64,000 nt of DNA from Aquitalea sp. LB_tupeE. GTDB taxonomy: Bacteria; Pseudomonadota; Gammaproteobacteria; Burkholderiales; Chromobacteriaceae. The notes under the pieces were generated by a model, which had not been told where the DNA came from, did not search any database, and was given only the letters and a program-made list of their open reading frames with translations. The stretch lies in contig NZ_JACAXB010000018.1 of assembly GCF_013391415.1 (NCBI RefSeq), positions 124,001 through 188,000 of the forward strand, given 5' to 3'. The translations under genes were made by a program, and so were the position numbers. Positions 1 through 15,304 of the stretch are shown here, one piece after another; position 1 is the first letter of the stretch; each line of letters starts with the position of its first letter.

Positions 1-151
1 CCATTCAGGAAGGCAGCCCTTGCCATGGGCAAGGACACTACCGTGCACCTGTAACGCCTGTCGGCCCGCAGCTTGCTGCAGTGTCACTCGGTGCGCGTTG
101 GGGCGCAGTCGCCGGGTTGGCGAGGCTGGCCTTGAGGCGCGTAATGTTACT

Positions 152-280
152 AGGCGCGCACGGAAACCGGGGTGCATCCTGCTGGCTGACGTGGAGTGGC
201 CGCAGATCCCCGGCTTCCTTAGGGAGCACGGTGAGTGTGCGTCCTTCACGTCGGCCGGCTTGGAGAACATCCCAAGAAAG
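152..280 (-). ncRNA. ssrS: Possible structured small RNA, 6S-like
   Basis: Seen: on the minus strand a -10-like TACAAT (291-286) precedes a stretch that folds by eye into a long rod. The 5' segment TTGGGATGTT...TCC pairs with GGATGCACCCCGG about 110 bases later, GGCCGACGTG pairs with CACGTCAGCC, and CGCA pairs with TGCG further in. The beginning resembles the start of E. coli 6S RNA (remembered pattern TTTCT, GAGATGTTC, CAAGC, GGCC), and GTGCTCCC...GAAGCC also resembles it. Against: about 130 bases is short for 6S (about 160-200), and the -35 is poor (TTGCAA at a 20-base spacing). No convincing coding frame covers it. The assignment is tentative. Confidence 0.33.
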
Positions 281-433
281 CGCGCATTGTAGTCCTTTTA
301 CCGTGCTTGTGTTGCAAGGCAATATCAGTGCGTGAAAATATTCTGCAAGTTTGATCAAATATCCTGCCGGAATCCTTGTCTGGCAAGGCTTTCAGCGGAA
401 TGAAGCGGGCTTAAAGGATTGTTTTAAGACAGA

Positions 434-1951
434 TTAGCCTGCAGGTGGGGCCGGCGGTTTGAGATTATTTTTACTCTCGGCCAACTGTTGTTTTTTTTCA
501 TTGCGCCGCCGATACAGACCTAGCGCCTTCAACACGATGGCGCCACCGCTCAGGGTGAGCAGGAAAACCAGCGGCCCGGCCACCAGCCAGGGAAACAGGG
601 CGGCAACTACCGCAAAGCCCAGCAGGCTCAGGCCGATGGTGAGAAAGGCGGTGGCTTCACTACTGTCTATGCTACGGGTACCACGTACTACGGCACCCAG
701 CGCATCACCAATACGCGCGGCCTGCCGTGCGGCTGCACTGGCCCCACTGCGCGCTGCATGCCCGGCACTGGGAAACAGGAAAGAGGCTTGCTGGCGCTGG
801 CGCGGGTGAGTCAACACCGGCGTGCGCTTGTGACCGCTGAGCACCACTTCGGTGGATTGTTCCAGATCCTGCAAAAAGCGGGCTGCCAGTTCCCCAGCCA
901 CGCTTTCGTCCTCGATGGCGACATCGATTTCACGATTGGCCAGCCAGCTGGAAATGTTCAAATTGGTGGAGCCGATACGTGCCCAGCGACCATCGGCTAC
1001 GGCGGTCTTGGCATGAATCATCGGGCCGTTCCACTCGAAAACCCGTACGCCGGATTCCAGCAGCGGCCGGTACATGGTGCGCGACACGGTGGCAATCCAG
1101 CGGATGTCACTGGAGCGCGGCACCAGCAGACGTACATCCACCCCGTCGCGCGCAGCCTGCTTCAGCGCCGACAGATAGGTGCTGGTGCCCATGAAATAGG
1201 CATCGGTCAGCCACAGGGTGCGGCGGGCAAAGCTGGCAATCAGCAAGTCCAGCCGCATCATGTGGGCGGTGGACGGGGTGGTGGCAATCAGGCGGGCGGC
1301 AATGGTGCCGCAGTTCGCAATGGGGGGGGGGAAATCCAGCCAGTGCGCGTCCAGCACCGGGCCACAGCTGGCCCAGCTATCGGCAAACGCGGCCATGGCT
1401 TCGCCGACCAGCGGCCCACGCAAGGACAAACCGGTGTCGCGCCACGGCGCGATGCCGCTTTCAGGCCTGCCTTCCCAACTGGAACTGATGCACAAACCGG
1501 AAATGAACACTTGCTGCTGGTCCACCACAATCAGCTTGCGATGATTACGCCCTAGCAGGCTGAGCCCGCCGGTCAGCGTGGGGGGATTGTAGGCCCGCAC
1601 CTCGGCCCCGGCCGCCAGCAGCGGGCGGAAAAACCCGGCCAGACTGGATTTCCAGCTGCCCAGCCAGTCATACAACAGGCACACCTTGATGCCCGCCGCG
1701 GCCTTGTCGATCAGCAACTGGCGGATTTCACGGCCAAAGCGGTCATTGGCCACGATATACATTTCAATGAATACCGACTCTTGTGCAGCGGCAATAGCCT
1801 GTTTCCAGGCCGGAAAGTTATCTGTGCTGTCATACAGCAGCCTAACCTGATTGCCTGCAATCAGCGGTGCCCCGGCCGAACGCGAGAAGGCCTGGTCGGC
1901 CAGCTGGCGCACAAAATCCTGGGCGGGGGCTGTAGTGCTATCGCTACGCAT
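434..1951 (-). CDS. Phospholipase D / cardiolipin synthase-family protein
   Basis: A 505-residue protein with two PLD-type catalytic motifs: NHRKLIVVD (H137, K139, D144) and IHAKTAVAD (H313, K315, D320), the latter followed by GSTN. The pair defines the PLD superfamily, whose bacterial membrane members mostly make cardiolipin by phosphatidyl transfer. Unlike classical Cls, the N-terminus has no obvious membrane pair. Instead a hydrophobic stretch lies near the C-terminus (about residues 436-480), so the enzyme is probably anchored there. It stands alone, with 296 bases separating it from divergent gltB. The ATG at 1951 is the first good start, with only a weak ribosome-binding site. A run of ten C residues on the coding strand lies at codons 207-210. 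Transphosphatidylase is likely; the exact substrate is not certain. Confidence 0.85.
   Translation of the reverse strand: MRSDSTTAPAQDFVRQLADQAFSRSAGAPLIAGNQVRLLYDSTDNFPAWKQAIAAAQESVFIEMYIVANDRFGREIRQLLIDKAAAGIKVCLLYDWLGSWKSSLAGFFRPLLAAGAEVRAYNPPTLTGGLSLLGRNHRKLIVVDQQQVFISGLCISSSWEGRPESGIAPWRDTGLSLRGPLVGEAMAAFADSWASCGPVLDAHWLDFPPPIANCGTIAARLIATTPSTAHMMRLDLLIASFARRTLWLTDAYFMGTSTYLSALKQAARDGVDVRLLVPRSSDIRWIATVSRTMYRPLLESGVRVFEWNGPMIHAKTAVADGRWARIGSTNLNISSWLANREIDVAIEDESVAGELAARFLQDLEQSTEVVLSGHKRTPVLTHPRQRQQASFLFPSAGHAARSGASAAARQAARIGDALGAVVRGTRSIDSSEATAFLTIGLSLLGFAVVAALFPWLVAGPLVFLLTLSGGAIVLKALGLYRRRNEKKQQLAESKNNLKPPAPPAG
1322..1331. repeat. G10/C10 homopolymer inside coding sequence
   Basis: Ten consecutive G on the plus strand (C on the coding strand) encode the end of Phe207 and Pro208-Pro210 of the PLD-family protein, between its two catalytic motifs. 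Tracts of this length slip during replication, so a gain or loss of one base would truncate the enzyme before its second catalytic motif. Confidence 0.9.
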
Positions 1952-2247
1952 GGTGAGTTATGTATGTTGTCCTACAATATTCATAAATTGGCTGTTTGGG
2001 CCATTTTGGATTTGCCAGTCGTGCACCAGAATGGGTCGTAATTTTGAATATGGGTGTCACAAAACTGGAAGAAAAATGGACTTTTTTTACGGGTTTCCCC
2101 TGATTTTTTTGGCGAAAAATTAAATCAAGTATTTGAAAAATAAAGATTATTGCGTTGCGAGATAATTGGCAATAACTGGTTGCAAGGTCAAGCAAGTTGC
2201 CCTTAGAATCAATTCATTCGATTCACAATTATAAGCAGGACAAAGCA
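1952..2247. other. AT-rich divergent intergenic region upstream of gltB
   Basis: 296 bases between the PLD-family gene and gltB, much richer in A and T than the flanking genes, with several A/T runs (about 2070-2150). It must contain the gltB promoter and possibly that of the PLD gene. I could not find a convincing -35/-10 pair with proper spacing. GATAAT near 2160 and TTGGCA near 2167 are weak candidates. No open frame here looks like a gene. Confidence 0.5.
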
Positions 2248-8203
<5,956 letters not shown>

Positions 8204-8227
8204 GACCTTAAGCAAGTGACTAATTGA

Positions 8228-8259
8228 AAATAAGCCCGCCGGATGGCGGGCTTATTTTT
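8228..8259. terminator. Bidirectional rho-independent terminator
   Basis: A 12-base perfect stem (AATAAGCCCGCC / GGCGGGCTTATT) with loop GGAT, followed by a T run on the plus strand and TTATTTTC on the minus strand. It sits between convergent gltD and the heptose gene cluster and probably serves both. Confidence 0.92.
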
Positions 8260-8297
8260 ATGAAAAAACCAGCGAATATCGAACGAATATCGAAAAA

Positions 8298-9353
8298 TTA
8301 GCTATTGCGAATTTTGGTAATTAGTTGCGTGGTGCTACGATCATGTTCAAAGGCGATCGTTGTGACTATACCGCCATGCTGCTTTACAAAATCGGCGCCA
8401 GCAATCTGATCGAGCTGATAGTCTCCGCCTTTGACAAGTACATCTGGCTTGATCGTGGAGATCAATTCTGCAGGCGTGTCCTCATTAAAAATAGTAACAA
8501 AATCAACACATTCCAGCGCTGCGATCAAAGCTGCTCGGTCATTCTCGCCATTAATAGGGCGGTCACTCCCTTTGCCTAGACGACGTGCCGACGCATCGCT
8601 GTTAATACCAACAACAAGATAGGCACCAAGCTTTTTTGCTTCCTGCAAGATGTGAATATGACCACGATGCAGAATATCAAAAACGCCGTTGGTGAACACA
8701 ACGGGCTTAAGACCGGCTGTCAGTGCCGCCAGCCTAGCATGATCAAGCTGGATTTTTTCAGGTTTCTGGAATTGCTGTTCGGTGAAGTGCAAGTCTACGT
8801 ATTTGCACAGACTATGGATTGAGAACAGGTGCATTTCCTGGATGCGTGCCGTTTCATTCGATGGGACACGAATTTCCACATCTTGATTGCCAAGCATTTT
8901 AGCAATCTTGCCGCCATCCTTCCCTGTAAAAGCAATCACGCGCATATTACGGTGATGAGCCTCCTCAATAGCACGCATGACATTGAGGGAATTTCCGGAT
9001 GTACTGAACGCTAATAGAACATCACCCATTTGCCCAAGAGCTTCAACTTGGCGAGAAAAAAGAACCTCATAGCCATAGTCATTCGCAATGGCAGTCACTA
9101 CCGAACTGTCAGGGACTAAAGAAATGGCTGGTAATGCCATTCTTTCAGTTTCAAAGCGATTGACCAGCTCTGAAGCAATATGCTGCGCATCCCCTGCCGA
9201 ACCACCATTACCGCAACTCAGTACCTTTTTCCCCATGATAAGCGCAGCATTGAGTACGGTTGCTGCGTGTTGCAATGGTTCGCTCAATTGATTGGAGACT
9301 TCTTCACCAAGCTGGATCCATTTTTCCAAGCCGTGTTTAATTATAGTGTCCAT
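8298..9353 (-). CDS. gmhA/hldC: Fusion: phosphoheptose isomerase (GmhA) + heptose-1-P adenylyltransferase (HldC)
   Basis: 351 residues carrying two enzymes of ADP-heptose synthesis. Residues about 1-195 are a SIS-domain phosphoheptose isomerase (SCGNGGSAGDAQH with H58, STSGNS 118-122, E173/H175 region). It converts sedoheptulose 7-phosphate to D-glycero-D-manno-heptose 7-phosphate. Residues about 213-351 match the C-terminal half of HldE, a nucleotidyltransferase with HRGH (229-232), NSDAS and VKGGDY. It attaches AMP from ATP to heptose 1-phosphate. In E. coli these are parts of two proteins, GmhA and HldE. The gene starts one base inside the end of hldD (TAATG), so it is translated in the same operon. 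The heptose bisphosphate phosphatase GmhB is not in this window. Confidence 0.93.
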   Translation of the reverse strand: MDTIIKHGLEKWIQLGEEVSNQLSEPLQHAATVLNAALIMGKKVLSCGNGGSAGDAQHIASELVNRFETERMALPAISLVPDSSVVTAIANDYGYEVLFSRQVEALGQMGDVLLAFSTSGNSLNVMRAIEEAHHRNMRVIAFTGKDGGKIAKMLGNQDVEIRVPSNETARIQEMHLFSIHSLCKYVDLHFTEQQFQKPEKIQLDHARLAALTAGLKPVVFTNGVFDILHRGHIHILQEAKKLGAYLVVGINSDASARRLGKGSDRPINGENDRAALIAALECVDFVTIFNEDTPAELISTIKPDVLVKGGDYQLDQIAGADFVKQHGGIVTTIAFEHDRSTTQLITKIRNS

Positions 9354-10351
9354 TACAAATTTACTTTCATCAGATGTCTAATATAATTGGCTACACCAGT
9401 TTGCACTGTATGAAATTGATGATTACAGCCAATGGCGCGCAGATTTTTCAGATCTGCTTGCGTAAAGTTTTGATATTTCCCAACTAACGACTCAGGAAAG
9501 TCAATATATTGAATAAAGCCAGATGCTACGCAACTAGCCAGGTCCAATGGAGCTTCACCAGCAACTTCACGGAATGTATTTACCACGGCAAGTGCAACAT
9601 CATTAAATGGTTGCGCATAACCGCTACCCAGATTAAAAATTCCACTCTTTTCCGGGTGGTCATAAAACCACAAATTGACTGCTACAACATCATCAATATA
9701 AATGAAATCGCGCGTATGCTCGCCATTGCCGCAATCAAGGTAGGCACCAAAAAGTTTTACAGCGTTGTCATTTCTGAATTGATTGTAATTGTGGAAGGCA
9801 ACTGAAGCCATACGGCCTTTATGCTGTTCATTAGGTCCGTAAACATTAAAGTAGCGGAATCCGACAATTTGAGATTTAACATTAGTGACTTGTCTTACTA
9901 CTTGATCCATCAAAAGCTTTGAGTAGCCGTAGACATTTAAAGGATGCTCATTGTCCGGGTGCTCGCTAAATGTCTGGCTCTTGCCATAAGTAGCGGCGCT
10001 CGATGCATATAAAAGGCGAGTGCCATTTTTTTGGCAAGCTTCAAGCAAATCACGACTGCAACGATAGTTGACGTCCATCATGAATGCACCATCATGTTCC
10101 ATGGTGTCGGAACATGCACCTTCATGAAAAATAGCTTCTACCTTTCCAAAATGACCGCCTTCAAATTTTTGATAGAATTCATGGCGATCAAGATAATCTG
10201 AAATTTTTAAATCAACAAGGTTGTGAAACTTATCTCCTTGCTGTAAATCATCCACTACAATAATGTCGCTGATCCCGCGGGAATTTAACCCACGTACAAT
10301 ATTACTGCCAATAAAACCTGCGCCACCGGTTACAATGACACGCTCAGACAT
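9353..10351 (-). CDS. hldD: ADP-L-glycero-D-manno-heptose 6-epimerase
   Basis: 332 residues, extended short-chain dehydrogenase family. It inverts C6 of ADP-heptose, giving the form used for the LPS inner core. Visible: NAD(P)-binding GGAGFIGSN at the N-terminus, a YGYSK catalytic motif (Tyr, Lys), and the family-typical EGACSDT and [11 protein letters not shown]. It overlaps the upstream kinase gene by 8 bases and the downstream fusion gene by 1, a tightly coupled three-gene unit. Confidence 0.96.
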   Translation of the reverse strand: MSERVIVTGGAGFIGSNIVRGLNSRGISDIIVVDDLQQGDKFHNLVDLKISDYLDRHEFYQKFEGGHFGKVEAIFHEGACSDTMEHDGAFMMDVNYRCSRDLLEACQKNGTRLLYASSAATYGKSQTFSEHPDNEHPLNVYGYSKLLMDQVVRQVTNVKSQIVGFRYFNVYGPNEQHKGRMASVAFHNYNQFRNDNAVKLFGAYLDCGNGEHTRDFIYIDDVVAVNLWFYDHPEKSGIFNLGSGYAQPFNDVALAVVNTFREVAGEAPLDLASCVASGFIQYIDFPESLVGKYQNFTQADLKNLRAIGCNHQFHTVQTGVANYIRHLMKVNL

Positions 10352-11264
10352 GATTCATTAACTCCTCAATCGTGATGGGGGAAGTTCCCATCTTGCCAAC
10401 CACGATGCCAGCAGCACGATTAGCCAAGTGAGCGGCCTCTTCAAACCCCATTCCGGATGCAATGCCAGCAGCCAATGTGGCAATGACCGTATCTCCGGCA
10501 CCAGATACATCAAATACTTCACGCGCTTGAGTGGGGATATGGATATGTTGCGAGCCAAGGAACAAACTCATCCCTTCCTCCGACCGCGTAACAAGCAAGG
10601 CTTGTAGCTGAAGATCATCTCTCAGTTTAAAGGCACGCTGTACAAAATCAGCCATATCGCGTGGGCGGCCGGCAACGGCGGCAAACTCCTCCCGGTTTGG
10701 GGTGATAATGGTTGCACCACGGTAGGGTGAGTAATCAGTGCCTTTAGGATCAATCAATACCGGTTTTCCTGCCGAACGTGCCAGCTGAATCATTTGCTGG
10801 ATATGTATCAGGCCACCTTTGCCATAATCCGAGAAAATTACCGCATGCTGATTGGCAATGCGACTTGCAAACATATCAACCAGGGGGAGCAGGACTTCAT
10901 GATCAGGCTTTTCTTCGAAATCCAGACGAACCACCTGCTGATGACGGGCAACAACGCGCAGCTTTACGGTGGTTTTCAAGCTGGCATCAGCAAGAAATGC
11001 ACAGGAAATCTGGTTGGCTTGAAGTTGCTCTTGCAGTGCCTGCCCATCTCTATCTTCGCCACGTGCAGAAAGCAGTGTTGTCGCTACGCCTAGATTTGCG
11101 ACATTCATGGCCACATTGGCTGCGCCACCAGGAACATCATGAGCAGTCTGGATCAACACGACAGGCACTGGCGCTTCCGGCGAAATACGATGGCTATCAC
11201 CAGACCAGTAGCGGTCAATCATGACATCGCCAGTGACCAGGATGGAAGAGTTGTTCAGTTGCAT
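10344..11264 (-). CDS. rfaE1: D-glycero-beta-D-manno-heptose-7-phosphate kinase
   Basis: 306 residues, PfkB/ribokinase family. It phosphorylates heptose 7-phosphate at C1. The protein equals only the N-terminal half of E. coli HldE. Visible: [11 protein letters not shown] at the start, GGAANVAMN for sugar binding, and [11 protein letters not shown] near the C-terminus with the catalytic Asp and anion hole. Its nucleotidyltransferase partner is fused to GmhA two genes downstream. It is first of the three heptose genes, with about 215 bases before it that separate it from the flippase gene, so a promoter probably lies there. Confidence 0.93.
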   Translation of the reverse strand: MQLNNSSILVTGDVMIDRYWSGDSHRISPEAPVPVVLIQTAHDVPGGAANVAMNVANLGVATTLLSARGEDRDGQALQEQLQANQISCAFLADASLKTTVKLRVVARHQQVVRLDFEEKPDHEVLLPLVDMFASRIANQHAVIFSDYGKGGLIHIQQMIQLARSAGKPVLIDPKGTDYSPYRGATIITPNREEFAAVAGRPRDMADFVQRAFKLRDDLQLQALLVTRSEEGMSLFLGSQHIHIPTQAREVFDVSGAGDTVIATLAAGIASGMGFEEAAHLANRAAGIVVGKMGTSPITIEELMNHV

Positions 11265-11479
11265 GGAAATTTCCAGAAGATTGAATGAGCTGAAACTATA
11301 TATTATGAGGAGCTCGAAAACTAATATCAGGCACCAGGAAAGCCTGTACTAGCAGGCTGCGTTAAATTGATTTTTATTATATTGAAAAAGAAAGCAATTG
11401 TCATTGCTTGTGACATGGTATAAGCAATTTTTGCCATCACATTGATTGAGCGTCAGTAGTCTTCACGACTGGGAAAAAG

Positions 11480-12739
11480 CTATGGCTGGAAAGCCTCTTT
11501 GCGAGACAGCCTGATGGCTGCGATTTTGAGAAAAGCAAAGTCAACAATCATGCGTACTGTCCAGCTGATGGCAGCACCAATAATGCCAAAGTGATCAATC
11601 ATCAAATACAGCATTCCCATATAGGGTAACAATTCAATGGCATTGATGGCTGCCGTGATGTGGGAATGGCCCCTGGCCTGGATTTCTACATAGGGGAGAT
11701 GTGCCATGGCGCTGAAGATAAACCCGACCAACAAAATACGGAGTGCTTCTGCACCAATCAAAACATAAGCCTCACCCATCCAGATTTTCATGATAAAACC
11801 AGATAAAGCAAAAATGGGTAGTGAAATGCTCAGGCAGATGCAGAATAAAACAAAATGATAGTTTTTCCAGAAAGGACCAGGCTGTTGCACTTTATTGTCA
11901 AAACTCAAGCGGGGAAACAAGGCTTTGGCAATGGATGCCGGAATGATCAACAATCGGGTTACCGCTTCAGACGCAGAGCTATAGAAAGCAACATTCTTTG
12001 CTCCCAGAGCATTAGATAGCACAAAGCGGTCGATATACACCATGATGGGACTGATGATATTACTGATGGTCAGCCAGCCTCCAAAACTAAGCAATTCCCT
12101 GAGGGTGGCCCGGTCCAGCTTCAAGGAAATTGGTATATGGCGCTTGCAAAACAGATAACTGATCAGTGCGGCGATGATCCGTGAAAATAGAATACCCAGT
12201 ATTGCATAATACAGCCCAGACCCGACGATCAGCATGAAGGCTGGCAATAAAGCCATTACCACTCCCGCCAAGGTTTTCTGGATGTTCAGTTCGGAAAATA
12301 ACTCCATTCCCTCCAGATATGCAGTCCATACCTGTGTCAGCAAGAAAAAAGGAATGGCAATGCATAGCAGACGTATGGCACTGATGGTGTTGCCCAGATG
12401 TTCTGGTGAAATTCTCAGGAAATGGCAAATGGCGGGAGTGGAAAAAAACAGCGCCGCCATCGCCACCAGACTGAGCAGCATGACTGCAGCAGTCGAGGTG
12501 GCAATAATACGGATCAAGCCAGGCCGGTCCTGTCGTGTACGACTGACCAGGCGAATGGCTGCTCTGGAAATACCCACGTCAAACATGCTGGCATAGCCGA
12601 TAAAGGCAAAGGCAATGGTAAAAATACCAAAGGCCTCAATCCCCAACCGCCGCGCAATAAAGCCAATACTGGGAATGGCAAGCAGGCTGGGAATGGCAAG
12701 ACCGGAGAGATTCCAGAGACTATTTTTTATCAAACTCAT
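11480..12739 (-). CDS. wzx: Wzx-type lipid-linked oligosaccharide flippase
   Basis: 419 residues with about twelve to fourteen hydrophobic segments and the N-terminal pattern of polysaccharide-exporting flippases (KNSLWNLSG, RRLG.EAFG.F). Members of this MATE-like family flip undecaprenyl-linked O-unit or capsule repeat units across the inner membrane. It sits inside an LPS cluster, and its start overlaps the stop of a decayed acyltransferase gene (ATGA), so the two were once translationally coupled. Substrate unknown. An ABC exporter encoded nearby implies a second route or an incomplete Wzx pathway, as no wzy polymerase was recognised here. Confidence 0.85.
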   Translation of the reverse strand: MSLIKNSLWNLSGLAIPSLLAIPSIGFIARRLGIEAFGIFTIAFAFIGYASMFDVGISRAAIRLVSRTRQDRPGLIRIIATSTAAVMLLSLVAMAALFFSTPAICHFLRISPEHLGNTISAIRLLCIAIPFFLLTQVWTAYLEGMELFSELNIQKTLAGVVMALLPAFMLIVGSGLYYAILGILFSRIIAALISYLFCKRHIPISLKLDRATLRELLSFGGWLTISNIISPIMVYIDRFVLSNALGAKNVAFYSSASEAVTRLLIIPASIAKALFPRLSFDNKVQQPGPFWKNYHFVLFCICLSISLPIFALSGFIMKIWMGEAYVLIGAEALRILLVGFIFSAMAHLPYVEIQARGHSHITAAINAIELLPYMGMLYLMIDHFGIIGAAISWTVRMIVDFAFLKIAAIRLSRKEAFQP

Positions 12740-13938
12740 TGCATGTTTCGTCCTGATATCATAGCTCTAAAAGAACTTGCTGGCCATTTTGGTCGCAGGG
12801 ATATCAATAAATTTTGAGAAAAAATGTGAAATAAATATGATGATACAATCTGTATGCAGATGAAAAAAATGCTGTCATAAATCCGAATTTATTTAAAAAT
12901 GTTAAAAATATAAAACAAGTCAAGCTGCAAAAAATAGGTATGTGCATTAAATAAAGTGGAAAACCTAAACGCCCAAGCTCTTTAAGAGGCTTGCAAGATA
13001 ATATTTTTCCGCAGGTATCATTGGTAATAATGCCAATGACTAAAAGTATCGCCCCAAGAGAGTTGAAAAATCTTTTTGGATCATCATTCAAATTAAATTT
13101 TAGTAAATCAAATTTCGGTAAATTATATTTATGAAGTAAATGAAATAATTCTGAATTATTATAAGAACCAAAATATAAAGCAAAAAATATAATTAATGGG
13201 CTGATTTTTTATTATAAATAATAAATTTTATGTATTGATGGCAAGCTACCAAGCCAAAAGCATAGATACATTAATGCATGGGCAGGTGTGAAGCTGAAAA
13301 GCACGTTGTAGTAAAAGCTATTGTTGTTAAGATGCTATTCTTTACTCCAAATAATGCTAATGTTGCAAAAAGTAGAAATGAACCAATTAGCTCTATTTGC
13401 ATTGTCCACAAAGGCCCGTAGTACGTATTGCCGCCTAATATAATGAAGCCCAATAAACCTGAAAAGAAAATATGCTTAAAAGAAGGGGATGCATCTTTAT
13501 ATTGATTTAGAAGCCAGTCTGAATTTGTTATTAACGCAACGTCTTTATTTAACATTCCACCTAATTTAAAAATGATACCACCAAGCAGCACTGAGAAGAA
13601 TATTGGAACAATAAGTCTAAAACATCTTCTTGATGCTCGCTTTCAAATTAAGGACATATCGTTTTGTTAGTCATTTGTGATTCCATTAGTAAGTACAACC
13701 CCGCTGAGTACAAAAAAATACAAACTGCGAAGTGACCATTGTAAAGTATGCTAACCCAAGGAAGGGTTAGCATACTTTCAAAATTGAAAGTTTAGGTAAA
13801 AGATTTTTGTGCTGCTGGGTAAAGGGAACTCATGGCAAATGGAAAAAATATGAACATCATATGCGAAAAGATGACATTCAAGCAGCTTAAGCCACGAAGC
13901 CCTTCAAGAGCCAAAATTTTATTTTGGTCAGTTTTCAT
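12736..13938 (-). pseudogene. Frameshifted acyltransferase-3 (OafA-like) gene
   Basis: A membrane O-acyltransferase can be read in pieces across all three minus-strand frames. It starts at ATG 13938 (MKTDQNKILALEGLRGLSC, the family's opening motif), continues as LYNGHFAVCIFFVLSG, then RRCFRLIVPIFFS, then LWTMQIELIGSFLLF, FTPAHALMYLCFWLGS and LGRLGFPLYLMHIPIF. A last frame ends at TGA 12736-12738, overlapping the wzx start. At least five frame changes and several stops are needed. The total, about 400 codons, is the normal size for this family, so the gene decayed in place rather than being truncated. Intact, it would have acetylated a surface polysaccharide. The sequence is very AT-rich. Confidence 0.88.
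13743..13791. repeat. Two adjacent inverted repeats in the acyltransferase pseudogene
   Basis: A perfect 15-base inverted repeat (arms 13743-13757 and 13764-13778, loop AAGGAA) is directly joined to a second palindrome, ACTTTCAA-AA-TTGAAAGT (13774-13791). Both lie inside former coding sequence. Neither is followed by a long T run, so a terminator role is doubtful. Confidence 0.8.
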
Positions 13939-14038
13939 ATTGTTTATGCTTGACTTCAGGGTAATTACTTAGCATTTAGAAGTTTTTGATTAATTGTAAT
14001 TTAACTGGTTATGCATAGTGTATGCTCTGCATGATGTT

Positions 14039-15304
14039 CTATTTTTCAAAAAAATCATAAATTAAAGCATTGTCAACTGTAGAGTTTATTACAGAAAAGA
14101 CTGTTTCTATTGATATTCCATTCATGCATATATGATCATAATTGCAATCCTTAATTTTAGAAATCCCACAGTGTAGACATGGAGTTTTGTTCCTAATTGT
14201 TATAACATTATCCCCGATGGGTTTAAATCGGTAGTACAACCCAAGTCCTGAAAATATGCAAATTGTTTTACATCCAGTAGATGCTGCAATGTGAGTGCTG
14301 CCAGTATCATGTCCAATAAAACAATCTATCTGACTAATAGCTGAAATAAATTGTGGGATGCTTAATTTCCCAGTGAGATTAACTATTTTGTCTGATTTGA
14401 TAGAGGAATTAATAAAATTACTCTTGGGTAAATCTGATTTACTCCCAAATAAGTATATCTCAACGTTATTTGTTTTAAGTATTTTTTCTATTAAATAGAG
14501 GAAGTTCTGTTCAGGCCAACATCTTGCTTCATTGCCAGCTCCAAAATTAAAGCCAATTTTTATTGTTGAATTATTTTCAATTTGAACATTATTTTTTCTT
14601 GCAATATTTAAGAGGGTTTGTTTTGTTGATTCGTGATTTGAGTTTTTTTCGAAATTATCAATAATTAATCTTGCCAGTAATGTCAATGCACTTTGATTGT
14701 GAATTTCCAGTTCACTTGGAATGTCCGGGCAAGTGATATCCAATTCAACTTCTGCTTCATTAGCATAAAATCCACATTTTAAGTTGGCATCAATATGTTT
14801 TAATGTGTATCGTGAGCTGTGATCGACTTTCATGTCGATAGCTAAGTCAAATTGACCAATTTTTTTTAATATATTGGCTGATTCATTTTTCTCTTGCAGA
14901 GTAGGGCCGAACCTACTTTTATCAAATGGGGCAATAATTACATCTTCAAAAAGGCCGGAAGATACTGCAAAGTCTTTGTTTATTTCATTGCAGATTAATG
15001 AAAATTTTGCGCTGCTGAAGTATGATCTAAGAAGCACAATTGAAGGAATCGCAAGTATAAGATCACCTATGTGATCAGTTTTTATAATCAAAATTTTATT
15101 TATATTATTTTTTTCAAATTTTTCAGAATCATTTTTAATTGCATTTATTTGAAGGTGGTTGAATATTGCATTTTTTGTTTTATTTTTTGGGAAAAAAAAT
15201 CGATATGTGTTTTTTAAGGTAGTGTGAATGAAGTATAATAATGTATTAGGGTGGGCTGTGTCGAAGCCAATGAATGAATATATTTTTTTAAGGTAAAAAA
15301 TCAT
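14039..15304 (-). CDS. Glycosyltransferase family 9 (heptosyltransferase-like)
   Basis: 421 residues. The core (from about residue 68) follows the GT9 pattern seen in ADP-heptose:LPS heptosyltransferases: IKTDHIGDLILAIPS, then INFGAGNEARCWPEQNF in the second half, and FIGHDTGSTHIAASTGC near the end, where the acceptor and nucleotide sugar bind. These enzymes add heptose or a related sugar to LPS on the cytoplasmic face. About 65 extra N-terminal residues are of unknown role. The gene is much more AT-rich than the heptose and rhamnose genes around it, which suggests separate acquisition. The donor sugar cannot be read from sequence. Confidence 0.85.
   Translation of the reverse strand: MIFYLKKIYSFIGFDTAHPNTLLYFIHTTLKNTYRFFFPKNKTKNAIFNHLQINAIKNDSEKFEKNNINKILIIKTDHIGDLILAIPSIVLLRSYFSSAKFSLICNEINKDFAVSSGLFEDVIIAPFDKSRFGPTLQEKNESANILKKIGQFDLAIDMKVDHSSRYTLKHIDANLKCGFYANEAEVELDITCPDIPSELEIHNQSALTLLARLIIDNFEKNSNHESTKQTLLNIARKNNVQIENNSTIKIGFNFGAGNEARCWPEQNFLYLIEKILKTNNVEIYLFGSKSDLPKSNFINSSIKSDKIVNLTGKLSIPQFISAISQIDCFIGHDTGSTHIAASTGCKTICIFSGLGLYYRFKPIGDNVITIRNKTPCLHCGISKIKDCNYDHICMNGISIETVFSVINSTVDNALIYDFFEK

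Noticed and set aside
20..358. Short open frames at the left edge, both strands
   Set aside because: No ribosome-binding site, no recognisable product and mutually overlapping; the RNA-like fold explains part of the region better.
13660..13680. Insertion-sequence end near TGTCCTTAAT
   Set aside because: No matching inverted end, target duplication or transposase remnant; the bases read as part of the decayed acyltransferase.
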